This document shows positions 36,487-44,965 of a stretch of DNA of 45,011 bases, piece after piece. Position 1 is the stretch's first letter, and every line of letters begins with the position of its first letter. The DNA is from Bacillota bacterium. GTDB taxonomy: Bacteria > Bacillota > Sulfobacillia > Sulfobacillales > Sulfobacillaceae. The notes beneath the pieces are model-generated. The model was not told the origin of the DNA and did not search any database. It was given only the letters and a program-made list of their open reading frames with translations. Location: the NCBI GenBank assembly GCA_021784595.1, contig JAJYHT010000076.1, positions 1 through 45,011 of the forward strand. Direction: 5' to 3'. The translations under genes and the position numbers were made by a program.

Positions 36487-37331
36487 CAGCGAAACGGCGC
36501 ATCATCCTAGATTACCTACAAATTACGACTGGCACAGTGGTTACCGCAGTCGGCATCAATGGCTTTTATGTTCCTAACCGAATCTCTGATGGTGGGGTCT
36601 CGGGCCTAGGCATTATTTTATTCTATCTCGTGCACATTCCGGTCTGGGCCACTCTGTTGGTGGTCAACCTGCCCTTGTTATGGCTCAGCCATAAGCTGTG
36701 GGGAGGGCGGGTTGGCAGCCGCACGGTGTACGGAACCGTGATGCTCTCGGTCGCGGTGGCGCTTTTGACAATACATCCTTTGACCCACAATACGCTGTTG
36801 GCCTCTGTGTACGGCGGACTTTTATCCGGGGTGGGACTAGGACTGGTCTTTCGGTCGCGGGGAACGACCGGGGGCACTGACGTGGCGGCGCGATTTTTAA
36901 GCCACTTGCTCCCGGTCAGCATGGGTCAAGGGATGATGTTGATAGACTTTTTTATCATTGCCGGTTTTGGATTTGTCTTCAATCCGACGATCGCCATGTT
37001 CTCCCTGATTGCCCTTTTCATTTCATCACGCGCCATCGATGTGGTGCAAGAAGGGGTCTCCTATGCCCGGGCGTTTACGATTGTCAGTCAGCACGCCGAT
37101 GAGATCGCGCAACGCGTTTTGGCCAATATGGACCGCGGTGTCACGCGGATTGGAGGGACTGGTGAATACACGGGGGAGCAGCGCACCATTTTGTACGTGG
37201 TCGTCACTCGATCGGAAGTCACCACGCTAAAGGAATTAGTGTATGAGGTAGATCCCGAAGCCTTTGTGGTGGTAGGCACCGTGCACGAAGTCGTCGGAGA
37301 AGGCTTTCGCAAGCCGCCATTGGAGGAATGA
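36483..37331 (+). CDS. YitT family membrane protein
   Basis: A 282-residue protein with five or six hydrophobic helices (1-185) containing GINGFYVPNRISDGGVSGLGII and RSRGTTGGTDVAARFL, both YitT signatures, and a C-terminal DUF2179 domain (about 190-282: GVTRIGGTGEYTGEQRTILYVVV, EVDPEAFVVVGTVHEVVGEGF). The transport substrate of the family is unknown. ATGA overlap with the upstream gene. It is the last gene before a converging reverse-strand operon. Confidence 0.88.
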   Translation: MTAKRRIILDYLQITTGTVVTAVGINGFYVPNRISDGGVSGLGIILFYLVHIPVWATLLVVNLPLLWLSHKLWGGRVGSRTVYGTVMLSVAVALLTIHPLTHNTLLASVYGGLLSGVGLGLVFRSRGTTGGTDVAARFLSHLLPVSMGQGMMLIDFFIIAGFGFVFNPTIAMFSLIALFISSRAIDVVQEGVSYARAFTIVSQHADEIAQRVLANMDRGVTRIGGTGEYTGEQRTILYVVVTRSEVTTLKELVYEVDPEAFVVVGTVHEVVGEGFRKPPLEE

Positions 37332-37333
37332 GG

Positions 37334-38401
37334 CTAGACGTCGTTTTCATCGAGTTGTTGCAGCAAGTCGTCTGCTTCGTCCACCGTCAGGAGCCCTTGT
37401 TGCAACTGTTCTAAGATTTGTAGGCGAGGATCGGTGGGCAGATTATCGATATCTTGGTCTAAATCAGGACCCGTGGATGTTTCGGCAAATTGTCCCAACG
37501 TAATGGTTCCTCGTCGCGTGTGCAGTTGGATATGGGTTGACCCATCACCCACCGATCCTACTAGGCGATGCCCTCGGGCGGGTCCTGGGTTGTTGACTTC
37601 GACTAATTCCATTTGTGAAACCACTCGCCCTTGATCTGTGCTGGCTTCAATTCGGGCGCCTTGGGAGGTGGGAATCGATACATGTACATCACCGCGGTTT
37701 TTGACGTCTACCGCCAAGGACGCCACACGGGCCTCTACTGTTACTGACCCGATGCCCGACTCGCACTCTACATGGTCAAACAAGCCTCCCAAAAGCTGAA
37801 TTTTTCCAAAACCGCTATTGGCTTCTATAGACAGTTTGCGGCTATTGCGGAGCACAATCGAACCCATACCCGCATTGGCGTCCATGTGGCCGGACAAACC
37901 ATTGCCCATAATGTCGCCTTTCCCAGCATTAATGTCAAAGGCTCCGCGGCAGTCATCCAGGGTGATGTTCCCCAAGCCATCATTGACGTCCCCGCTCGCA
38001 TTGAGGTGTTGCAACAGGACGGCGCCTAGTCCTGCGTTAATGTCGATCTGTCCATTAAAGTTTTGCATCGTCACATTGCCCTTGCCGACGTTGATATCGA
38101 ATTCGCCTTTTGAGGCGTCGACCATAAGATTGCCAAGGCCCACGTTAAGATCAGCGCTGGTCAATGACATGCCATTGATGGTGACAGGACCCCAGCCAAG
38201 ATTAAGGTCCAAGGACTTGATACTGGAGGGGACTTCCACTTCAAGTTCCAAGGTGCGCGACTGATCGTACTCGAGGGTTAACCTTTGGTCGGTGCGTTCC
38301 TGTTGGATGGGAAGACTGGAGACAACATGCACTTCGTCATCATGGCTAGGACTAATGCGGACCTTCGCCTTTTTTAGTTTTAAGTTTACTTCGCTTATCA
38401 T
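37334..38401 (-). CDS. DUF4097-like repeat protein with 18-residue solenoid
   Basis: A 355-residue protein without signal peptide or membrane helix. About residues 65-220 consist of repeats of the form DhNhGhGxhhhxxxxGxh, each 18 residues; six in a row are exactly 18 (DLNVGLGNLMVDASKGEF, DINVGKGNVTMQNFNGQI, DINAGLGAVLLQHLNASG and so on), which implies a right-handed beta-solenoid. The C-terminal 25 residues (LQILEQLQQGLLTVDEADDLLQQL) form a short helical hairpin also found in the DUF2089 neighbour. Family members (YvlB/DUF4097) act in cell-envelope stress, function unknown. It follows the DUF2089 gene in the same operon, 52 bases downstream. Confidence 0.75.
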   Translation of the reverse strand: MISEVNLKLKKAKVRISPSHDDEVHVVSSLPIQQERTDQRLTLEYDQSRTLELEVEVPSSIKSLDLNLGWGPVTINGMSLTSADLNVGLGNLMVDASKGEFDINVGKGNVTMQNFNGQIDINAGLGAVLLQHLNASGDVNDGLGNITLDDCRGAFDINAGKGDIMGNGLSGHMDANAGMGSIVLRNSRKLSIEANSGFGKIQLLGGLFDHVECESGIGSVTVEARVASLAVDVKNRGDVHVSIPTSQGARIEASTDQGRVVSQMELVEVNNPGPARGHRLVGSVGDGSTHIQLHTRRGTITLGQFAETSTGPDLDQDIDNLPTDPRLQILEQLQQGLLTVDEADDLLQQLDENDV

Positions 38402-38453
38402 GGATGATCCTCCCTTGAGAAAGGTTTTTTCATCATGGCCAATGCGTGTTTGG

Positions 38454-38858
38454 CTACGCGTCCTTCATCGGACTGCTAGAATTATCCCGAAGCAGCTTCA
38501 GTCCTTCGGCTACCTCAAGTTGTCCCCTACGTATCTGTTCCAGGATAGAGCGGCGATCCCCGGCGATGGCCTCAGAATCTCGAGATTCGAGGTTCAAATC
38601 GGGCTGAAAGGCTTCCACCAATTGGTCCAACTTGCTGCGAACAGTAGGGTAGGAGATCCCCAAGATGCGTTCAATTTCCTTTAGATTGCCGCGGCTGACC
38701 ACAAACACCTTTAAGAACGCCAACTGTTCTTCGGTTAATTCGAGGGTCGGATGACTGTCGAATTGACCCCGTATCATAATATGGCAATGAGGACATGTGA
38801 GCTCGGTGATCTGTAGCGAATGACGACAACTTGGACAGCTCGTCAACATTTTTGCCAT
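38454..38858 (-). CDS. DUF2089 regulator: zinc ribbon plus helix-turn-helix
   Basis: A 134-residue protein. N-terminal zinc ribbon (CPSC at 8-11, CPHC at 22-25), then a helix-turn-helix (LTEEQLAFLKVFVVSRGNLKEIERILGISYPTVRSKLDQLVEAF), a linker and a C-terminal ILEQIRRGQLEVAEGLKLL hairpin. DUF2089 proteins are thought to regulate the neighbouring DUF4097/YvlB-like gene. AGGAGGCGG precedes the ATG, and a promoter overlapped by a palindrome lies just upstream, fitting autoregulation. Confidence 0.85.
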   Translation of the reverse strand: MAKMLTSCPSCRHSLQITELTCPHCHIMIRGQFDSHPTLELTEEQLAFLKVFVVSRGNLKEIERILGISYPTVRSKLDQLVEAFQPDLNLESRDSEAIAGDRRSILEQIRRGQLEVAEGLKLLRDNSSSPMKDA

Positions 38859-38879
38859 ACTTTACCGCCTCCTGTGAAT

Positions 38880-38908
38880 AGAATATCTTTCACCGACATA
38901 TATGTCAA
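38880..38908 (-). promoter_or_regulatory. Promoter and operator of the DUF2089-DUF4097 operon
   Basis: On the reverse strand TTGACA (38908-38903), 17-base spacer, TATTCT (38885-38880). The 12-base palindrome GACATATATGTC (38895-38906) overlaps the -35, an ideal place for a repressor. A longer, imperfect inverted repeat CCTCATAA/TTATGAGG (38915-38951) lies upstream of it. Confidence 0.7.
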
Positions 38909-38963
38909 TGAAAACCTCATAAACATTAATATTATAGTTAACATTATGAGGGATATGGGGCTG

Positions 38964-40166
38964 TTAAGAAGAAATTCCTACGGATGACGAAGTGGGTTTT
39001 TGTCTCGAGAATCGTTGGTAGCCGAATGATGTTAACAAGGCCAATGCTCCCGTGGTGCCCAGCCAAGGCAAGACGCCCATGGACATGAGGAGTCCACCCG
39101 TTAATGGTCCGACGGCAAATCCTGCGCGGTTGGCTAAACTGAAAAATCCCATGTATCGCCCCCGGAGGTGTTGCGGGGCGCGGTCCGCCACCCAAGAGGA
39201 GGCGGCTGGGTTGATGACATTTTCGCCCAGGGTAATCACCAACACCGCACCTGCAAAGGTTGCCAGCGAATGCCCGGTGAGCATCAACCAAAAGCCCGCT
39301 GCATAGCACAGAGTTCCGAGCGCCATCAACATGGGTCGCGCGATAGACCGTGTCAGCCGGGTGACGGGAAGCTGCAGGGCGACAACCAGAACGGCGTTTT
39401 CAGCGGCCAAATAGCCAAACGCACTCGGGGGATATCCCAAGTCTAGGTGAAGATAGGCGGGGACGACCATGAATAATTGGGAATAGACCAAGCTGGTAAG
39501 ACCCCAAAGCCCGGCAAATCTCAGAAATAGGGGGTCTCGGGCCACATCGAACAATCGGCTCGGAGCAATTGCCGTGCTGGTCTCTGGGCGGGTTTCGGGA
39601 ATGAAAGACCAGATGACCGCTAAAAACCCGACCATCGATAGCGCATCGAGAGCGAAGATCCAGAAAAATGAATGGTCGGCCAAGAATCCCCCTAGCATGG
39701 GTCCGATAATAATGCCGGCATTGCTGGCCATTCGCATGAGGCCGTAGGCATAGCTTAATCGGTCGGCCGGCACCATATCACCGACTGCCGCCATTGATGC
39801 GGGTTGAAATAAGGGAACGGTAAAGCCCATTCCACTGAGAAAAATGACCAACCATAACGAATGAACGGGAAAGCCCATGAGAAAAGTGAAGGCAGCCCCC
39901 GATGCCAATGACACTAGCATTACCCGTCTGCGGCCAAGTTTGTCGCTCCATACACCGCCGACTAGAACTGCCAACACTTGTGCCGCACCGTAAAATGTCA
40001 TGACTACGCCTACCATGCTCATAGGTGCATGTAATCGAGCGGCCAGGTAAATGGTTATGAAGGGAAACACCAACGAGTTTCCTACCAGATTGATGAACCG
40101 TCCTGCCAACAGGACATAAAAAGCCCTGGGCAATGTCGGATCTATCAACTGTTGCGTCCATCTCAT
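38964..40166 (-). CDS. Major facilitator superfamily transporter
   Basis: A 400-residue protein with 12 predicted hydrophobic helices, motif A GGVWSDKLGRRRVM between helices 2 and 3, a weaker copy after helix 8 (TRLTRSIARPML) and an RFINLVGNSLVFPFI start typical of drug/multidrug-type exporters. GGAGG precedes the ATG by about 8 bases. Substrate unknown. Divergent from the CBS gene with a 109-base shared upstream region. Confidence 0.85.
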   Translation of the reverse strand: MRWTQQLIDPTLPRAFYVLLAGRFINLVGNSLVFPFITIYLAARLHAPMSMVGVVMTFYGAAQVLAVLVGGVWSDKLGRRRVMLVSLASGAAFTFLMGFPVHSLWLVIFLSGMGFTVPLFQPASMAAVGDMVPADRLSYAYGLMRMASNAGIIIGPMLGGFLADHSFFWIFALDALSMVGFLAVIWSFIPETRPETSTAIAPSRLFDVARDPLFLRFAGLWGLTSLVYSQLFMVVPAYLHLDLGYPPSAFGYLAAENAVLVVALQLPVTRLTRSIARPMLMALGTLCYAAGFWLMLTGHSLATFAGAVLVITLGENVINPAASSWVADRAPQHLRGRYMGFFSLANRAGFAVGPLTGGLLMSMGVLPWLGTTGALALLTSFGYQRFSRQKPTSSSVGISS

Positions 40167-40275
40167 CCCCGGAGCCTCCTCGCGGTGGGTTAGCCACCGA
40201 GAAAACTACGGGAGCCATTGTAGCAGAACTGCGGTACAATCGAAATGGGAGCGGATGGATTAAGGAGGGATCGCC

Positions 40276-40743
40276 ATGATTGCCAGAGAGATTATGACCA
40301 GTGATGTCATTAAAATCGCCTCAACTGCGACAATTGGGCAGGCGGTGGCGCTATTGAAAGAGCACACTATAAGTGGCTTGCCGGTTGTGGACAATAAGGA
40401 CCACTTGGTGGGGGTCATCACTGGAGGTGACGTGTTGCGCGCCATCCAGCAGAGAGCTCAAAAAGTTTACCATACGCTGTTCGGCCCGACCCATGTGGTG
40501 ATTGACGAGAATGTGTGGCGTGAGGACCGCGATCAATTGCTCAAGCAATCAGTCGAAAAAATGATGAGCCGATCACCCATTACCGTAGCTCCTAACACGC
40601 CGGTAGGTGAAATTACCGATTTGATGTTGCGCCAAAGTATTCGCCGGGTTTTTGTGATAGAACACGGCAAGCTTCTCGGTGTTTTGACCCGCAATGATAT
40701 CGTGCGTTGGCTGGTCCGTCGGGTGGACTCCCCGACTCCTTAG
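40276..40743 (+). CDS. Tandem CBS-domain protein
   Basis: A 155-residue protein made of two CBS motifs (1-58 and about 92-150), each with the pattern MTSDVIKIAS/SPITVAPNTP, VVDNKDHLVGVITGGDVLRAI and EHGKLLGVLTRNDIVRWL. Stand-alone CBS pairs sense adenine nucleotides and regulate partners. A 30-residue helical insert joins the two. GGAGGG precedes the ATG. It converges with the serine hydrolase gene, stops overlapping by four bases. Confidence 0.88.
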   Translation: MIAREIMTSDVIKIASTATIGQAVALLKEHTISGLPVVDNKDHLVGVITGGDVLRAIQQRAQKVYHTLFGPTHVVIDENVWREDRDQLLKQSVEKMMSRSPITVAPNTPVGEITDLMLRQSIRRVFVIEHGKLLGVLTRNDIVRWLVRRVDSPTP

Positions 40744-41522
40744 CGCAGAAGTCGGGGCAGTGCGCGGCCAACCCGCTTTATCACAGGGGCTAAAGTCTCA
40801 TGAGGGGCTCCGTGGCTCATAATCGCCGCGGCATACGCCAGTCCGTCCTCTGAGTAGACAATGCCCACATCGTGACTGGCGTCCGATAGGGATCCAGTTT
40901 TATGGGCTACTGTGATGTTGGGGGGTTGGCCGCATAAGGTGTTGCGGGAGGTCAACCCAGTAATGCTGACGGGGCCTTGGCACCGTTTTAAGAGATCGAC
41001 CATCCGCGTGCTGACCGCAAGGGAAATGCATTGCCCTTTAGCCAGCATCTCCATCAGCACGGCCATATCATGAGCAGTGGCACGGTTGACCGTGGGATGT
41101 TCCACAGGCACACGCTGCAAACGCCGGACTAGCACGGTATCATGAATTCCCAAGCGTTTCATGGTGAGATTGACAGCATCGACGCCTAAGTAGTCGATAA
41201 GCAAATTGGTTGCCGTATTGTCGGATACTGTGATCATGAGCGTAGTCAAATCGCGTATCGAATATGCGGTTCCCGGGGTCAAATCAAACAATACGCCGGA
41301 TCCGTCTACCTGGTCTTCTGCTGTCAGTGTCAAAAGGGTGTCTAATGACAAATGCTCTTCTTCTACTCTTCGAAACACTTCAATCATAATTGGTACTTTA
41401 ATGGTGCTGGCGGAAGGGAAGGTTTCCTTTTCGCGATAGGCTACGGTGTTTCCAGTATGAAGATTTATGGCAAAAACGCCATATTGTCCAGGTGCTTGGT
41501 TCAACAAGGTGGTAATATCCAT
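40740..41522 (-). CDS. Class A beta-lactamase-like serine hydrolase without a signal peptide
   Basis: A 260-residue protein with all the class A motifs: S39-T-I-K42 (SxxK), S100-D-N102, K208-T-G210, and E141 in VEHPTVN in the omega-loop position, with spacings close to standard class A numbering. ATG 41522 has GAGG 8 bases upstream and yields a protein starting MDITTLLNQAPGQYGVFAIN; ATGs at 41543 or 41585 add only hydrophilic residues. No export signal is visible, so it should be cytoplasmic or exported by another route. It may be a peptidase or esterase rather than a drug-resistance enzyme. Confidence 0.82.
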   Translation of the reverse strand: MDITTLLNQAPGQYGVFAINLHTGNTVAYREKETFPSASTIKVPIMIEVFRRVEEEHLSLDTLLTLTAEDQVDGSGVLFDLTPGTAYSIRDLTTLMITVSDNTATNLLIDYLGVDAVNLTMKRLGIHDTVLVRRLQRVPVEHPTVNRATAHDMAVLMEMLAKGQCISLAVSTRMVDLLKRCQGPVSITGLTSRNTLCGQPPNITVAHKTGSLSDASHDVGIVYSEDGLAYAAAIMSHGAPHETLAPVIKRVGRALPRLLR

Positions 41523-41690
41523 GGGGTCAGCCTCGTTTCGCATGAGTGTATTTTCCCCGATGATATCATCTTGTGGCGGATGCATTTCATCAAAAAGGAA
41601 ATTCTTGTATTAAAGGCGAATTAGATCATTATAGATCAGGATTTGCCAGGATGCGAGGTGAGCCAGAGTGCGGTTAAAGCTCGATGAACA

Positions 41691-42593
41691 ATGAGTGTTG
41701 TGGTATTAGGCAGCATTAACCTCGATCTCGTAGCGCAGATCGACAAAATTCCCGTCCCCGGGGAGACGCGGTTGGCCCGTTCTATGGTCACGCTACCCGG
41801 CGGCAAGGGCGCCAATCAAGCCTTGGCGGCGCAGCGCATGGGCGCCCACACCATTATGCTAGGCATGATTGGCGAAGATGCATTCGCCATGCAGGCTTTA
41901 AAATTCCTGCGGCAGGATGGAGTGGATCTAAGTCATATAGGGGTGAGTAAAACCTCTCCGACTGGGCTGGCCTTCATTGTGGTGGAAGAGGGAGGGCAAA
42001 ATGCCATTACTGTGGTGCCGGGAGCCAATGCGGAAGTAGGGTCGGATGCATTGGCCGATCTGCAACAGGTGTTGGGACCGTCGGATGTTCTTGTATTGCA
42101 ATGCGAGATACCCCTCGAGGTCGTGGAAAGGGCTGTCATCACTGCTAAGAAAGTCGGCGCCCGCATTGTTTGGGATCCAGCGCCGGCATCGAAAAATTTA
42201 CCGAAATCCTTGTTTAAAGCGGATATTGTGGCCCCGAATCAAGGGGAAGCGGAGATCCTGCTTGGCGTTCCGGTTACAGATGTGCGTACCGCCAAAATTG
42301 CAGCGCGCCAGCTTCGCTCGCGAGGCGCCCAAGTGGGTATAGTGAAGCTGGGAGCAGAAGGCGTGGTCTGGGCTACTTCGCGCGGCCTGTTTTACCAGCC
42401 TGGCGAGGAAGTCCAGGCTATTGATGCGGTAGGCGCTGGCGATACGTTTGCGGGAGCCTTGGCTGCGCGGTTGGACGCAGGTGAAGCATTGGGTGACGCC
42501 ATTCGAGTCGCCAATCGGGCGGCCGCCCTTTCCACTACCAAAACGGGAGCGCAAAGTTCCTTTCCTTGGCTAAAAGATGTCCCTGGTTTATGA
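41691..42593 (+). CDS. rbsK: PfkB family sugar kinase, probably ribokinase
   Basis: A 300-residue protein with GSINLDLVAQIDKIPVPGET, PGGKGANQALAAQRMGA (PfkB signature 1) and the C-terminal AIDAVGAGDTFAGALAARL (signature 2, catalytic D). These details match ribokinase best, which phosphorylates D-ribose; a related specificity (adenosine, fructose, tagatose) is possible. No rbs transport genes are near. The ribosome binding site before ATG 41691 is weak. Confidence 0.85.
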   Translation: MSVVVLGSINLDLVAQIDKIPVPGETRLARSMVTLPGGKGANQALAAQRMGAHTIMLGMIGEDAFAMQALKFLRQDGVDLSHIGVSKTSPTGLAFIVVEEGGQNAITVVPGANAEVGSDALADLQQVLGPSDVLVLQCEIPLEVVERAVITAKKVGARIVWDPAPASKNLPKSLFKADIVAPNQGEAEILLGVPVTDVRTAKIAARQLRSRGAQVGIVKLGAEGVVWATSRGLFYQPGEEVQAIDAVGAGDTFAGALAARLDAGEALGDAIRVANRAAALSTTKTGAQSSFPWLKDVPGL

Positions 42594-42768
42594 CGGCGCT
42601 AGAAGAGTTGGCGGCTGAAAACGAAGACGTGCGGGGGTTTAGGGCAATGGGGAATCGGTTTTACTAAGACGCTAAACACCTCGGAATAATTTTATGGATT
42701 GTCGTGTAACCTTTTAGGCAGAGCGGCGTTATAAATGCAAAAGGGATTACACGAGGAGGCGGGAGCTT

Positions 42769-42939
42769 ATGAAGCCACCAGTCAAAGATCAAAAGCGTGC
42801 CGACTACTATCTCTATACCTGGCAAATTCGTGAGGTGCAGAGGATTTCCAGGGAAACTCACACGCCGCCTTCGGAGGTTATGCGCTCGCTGTTAAGCCGT
42901 GCCCTGAGCGATGCCCAAGATACTCCCATGGCTAAGTAG
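42769..42939 (+). CDS. Small ribbon-helix-helix-like protein
   Basis: A 56-residue protein, below the usual gene-finding limit, starting at ATG 42769 behind GGAGGCGGGAG. Sequence: KPPVKDQKRADYYLYTW, QIREVQRISRETHT, PPSEVMRSLLSRAL, with the pattern of a beta strand and two helices as in Arc/CopG regulators. A strong ribosome binding site, sensible length and a terminator 57 bases after the stop support a real gene. Target unknown. Confidence 0.65.
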   Translation: MKPPVKDQKRADYYLYTWQIREVQRISRETHTPPSEVMRSLLSRALSDAQDTPMAK

Positions 42940-42995
42940 TGGCTGTTGCCGTCACGTCTGATTGGTTCATCGCATGACCGAAAATGTCCAATCCC

Positions 42996-43023
42996 AATAC
43001 CCGGAGTTCGTGCGGGTATTTTT
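42996..43023 (+). terminator. Terminator after the small RHH-like gene
   Basis: 8-bp stem AATACCCG/CGGGTATT (42996-43003, 43013-43020) with a 9-base loop, merging into TTTTT. Confidence 0.8.
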
Positions 43024-43354
43024 GGGTTTTAGGATGCTTTGAGCTATGGACGCGGGCAGCAGGTTCATTTTTGGATGAAACGGGGACCGCACCACGAGGA
43101 TTAGCTTTGCTGGTTTGGGTAACGGAGTGCGGGCATAAATTGGGGGACCAAGCAATAAGATTTTAGCTGTGATGACACAGACAACAATAGAGGGATGGTC
43201 GGAGGATCGGCGGACGTCTGTCGGACACCAAAAATCCGGTTCGAGAGACGCTTGGCTTTAAACCAGGAAGAAGTGTGCGATCACCGAGACGATTCATAGA
43301 TGTACAATATGGTCGGAGTTTGGACAACATATCAATATAAAGGAGTCGACATCG
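43024..43354. other. Intergenic region before fumC
   Basis: About 330 bases. Both strands carry only short open frames without ribosome binding sites. No convincing promoter hexamers were found, although TACAAT at about 43303 and the A/T-rich stretch before the fumC ribosome binding site are candidates. Confidence 0.45.
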
Positions 43355-44752
43355 GTGAGCCAACAATTTCGAATTAGCAAAGATTCGTTAGGCGAAGTGC
43401 GTGTACCTAAGGAAGCATATTGGGGTCCCCAAACGCAACGCGCGATACATAACTTTCCTATCAGTGGGTTGCGGTTGCCGCGCAGATTCATTCGCGCTCA
43501 AGGAATTATCAAATGGGCGGCGGCCAAAGCCAATAAGGAAGTGGGAGAGCTTTCACCTTCGGTGGCAGATGCCATAATGCAGGCGGCAGACGAGGTCATC
43601 GACGGTAAATGGGACAACCAGTTTGTTGTCGACGTATATCAAGCTGGCGCCGGCACCTCGCAGAACATGAATGCCAATGAAGTCATTGCCAGTCGAGCTC
43701 AGGAATTATTAGGCGCCCAACGCGGCGATGTCCACGCCGTGCATCCCAATGACCAGGTCAACATGGCGCAATCGACCAACGACACTATTCATGTGGCTAT
43801 TCACATAGCAGGAGTTGAAGCCCTGGTCCATGATTTGCTGCCGGCCATCGACCAGGCGATATTAGTTCTAGAGGAGAAGGCGCGTCAATGGATGCCTATC
43901 GTCAAGTCGGGCCGAACTCATCTACAGGACGCGGTGCCAATGCGGTTGGGCCAGGAAATTGGTGGTTATGCCGGAGCATTGTCATATTGGCGCGATAGTC
44001 TTCAGAACCGGGGGGAACGACTTTACGCCATAGGCCTGGGAGGTAATGCGGTAGGAACCGGCATTAATGCCCACCCGCACTATAAGTCCTTGGCAACCAA
44101 GGCAGTGGCCGAAAAAACTGGGTTGCCGTTCAAGCAGCCGGACAACATGTTTACTTTTATTCAGAATTTGGACGCGGTGCTTGAAGTGTCGGGAACTTTG
44201 CGTGGACTAGCGACAGGTTTGGGTAAAATCGCCAATGATCTGCGCTTGTTGAGTTCTGGCCCGCGGACAGGAATTGGTGAATTGAGATTGCCGGCAGTTC
44301 AACCTGGCTCGTCGATTATGCCGGGCAAGGTCAATCCGGTAATGGCGGAAATGATGAATATGATCTGCTATCAAGTGATCGGCAATGATGTAGCCATCCA
44401 AGGTGCGGTGGGCGGAGCGCAACTGGAATTAAATGTGATGATGCCGGTGATCGCGTACAACTTGCTGCATGCGGTAGCGATTCTCGCCAATGGGTTAAAG
44501 GCGTTTACCGAGTTTGCTTTGGTAGGACTGCAAGCCGATGTGGAACGCGTTACCGGATTTGTCGAAATGAACACCGCGTTGGCCACTGCGTTAAATCCTT
44601 ATATCGGTTATGACAAAGCTGCAGTGGTGGCTAAAACGGCGTTCGCCGAAGGGAAGACCGTGCGGCAAATTGTGCGTGAGCAGAATTTGTTGGATGAATC
44701 GGTATTAAACGAAGCTTTAAATTTGGAGAAGATTACGGAACCTAAAGATTAA
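43355..44752 (+). CDS. fumC: Class II fumarase (aspartase/fumarase superfamily)
   Basis: A 465-residue protein with VPKEAYWGPQTQRAIHNF, NANEVIASRA, HPNDQVNMAQSTND, GRTHLQDAVPM and the signature GSSIMPGKVNPV. Fumarase-like features (EVRVPxxxYWGxQTQR, GRTHLQD, GLGGNAVGTGINAH, PGKVNPV instead of the aspartase PAKVNP) favour fumarate hydratase, the TCA-cycle step fumarate to malate. A few positions (QSTND, DAVPM) look aspartase-like, so an ammonia-lyase function is a remote alternative. GTG start with AGGAG 9 bases upstream. It lies next to the rRNA operon. Confidence 0.9.
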   Translation: MSQQFRISKDSLGEVRVPKEAYWGPQTQRAIHNFPISGLRLPRRFIRAQGIIKWAAAKANKEVGELSPSVADAIMQAADEVIDGKWDNQFVVDVYQAGAGTSQNMNANEVIASRAQELLGAQRGDVHAVHPNDQVNMAQSTNDTIHVAIHIAGVEALVHDLLPAIDQAILVLEEKARQWMPIVKSGRTHLQDAVPMRLGQEIGGYAGALSYWRDSLQNRGERLYAIGLGGNAVGTGINAHPHYKSLATKAVAEKTGLPFKQPDNMFTFIQNLDAVLEVSGTLRGLATGLGKIANDLRLLSSGPRTGIGELRLPAVQPGSSIMPGKVNPVMAEMMNMICYQVIGNDVAIQGAVGGAQLELNVMMPVIAYNLLHAVAILANGLKAFTEFALVGLQADVERVTGFVEMNTALATALNPYIGYDKAAVVAKTAFAEGKTVRQIVREQNLLDESVLNEALNLEKITEPKD

Positions 44753-44787
44753 GGACTGGGTTAGGATTTTTTTCAACTTAGCTTGTA

Positions 44788-44965
44788 TTGTTTGTCGGAC
44801 CGTGATAGGATACTAAAGCTGTCGCGAGACACGATGCGAGTTGCGGAGGGCCGAAAGGCCACTGTAAACGCCGTGCGACGCGCAACCCGGTCCTTGAAAA
44901 CTATATCGTCAGTCACGCAGAAGTATCAAAGTATTGCAATGCAAGTAGTGCCAACGATGAGATTG
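44788..44965 (+). promoter_or_regulatory. rRNA operon leader with candidate promoter
   Basis: TTGTTT (44788-44793) and GATACT (44809-44814) are the best but short-spaced (15) promoter pair. The leader contains a GC-rich hairpin region (GGAGGGCCGAAAGGCC, 44847-44862) and CTTGAAAACTATATCG near 44893, similar to the boxA-like antitermination sequence that precedes 16S genes in Firmicutes. Confidence 0.5.

Noticed and set aside
37334-38401. The regular 54-bp periodicity as a possible CRISPR or satellite array
   Set aside because: The period is a coding repeat: reading frame is intact, only the protein pattern is regular, and the DNA units are not near-identical.
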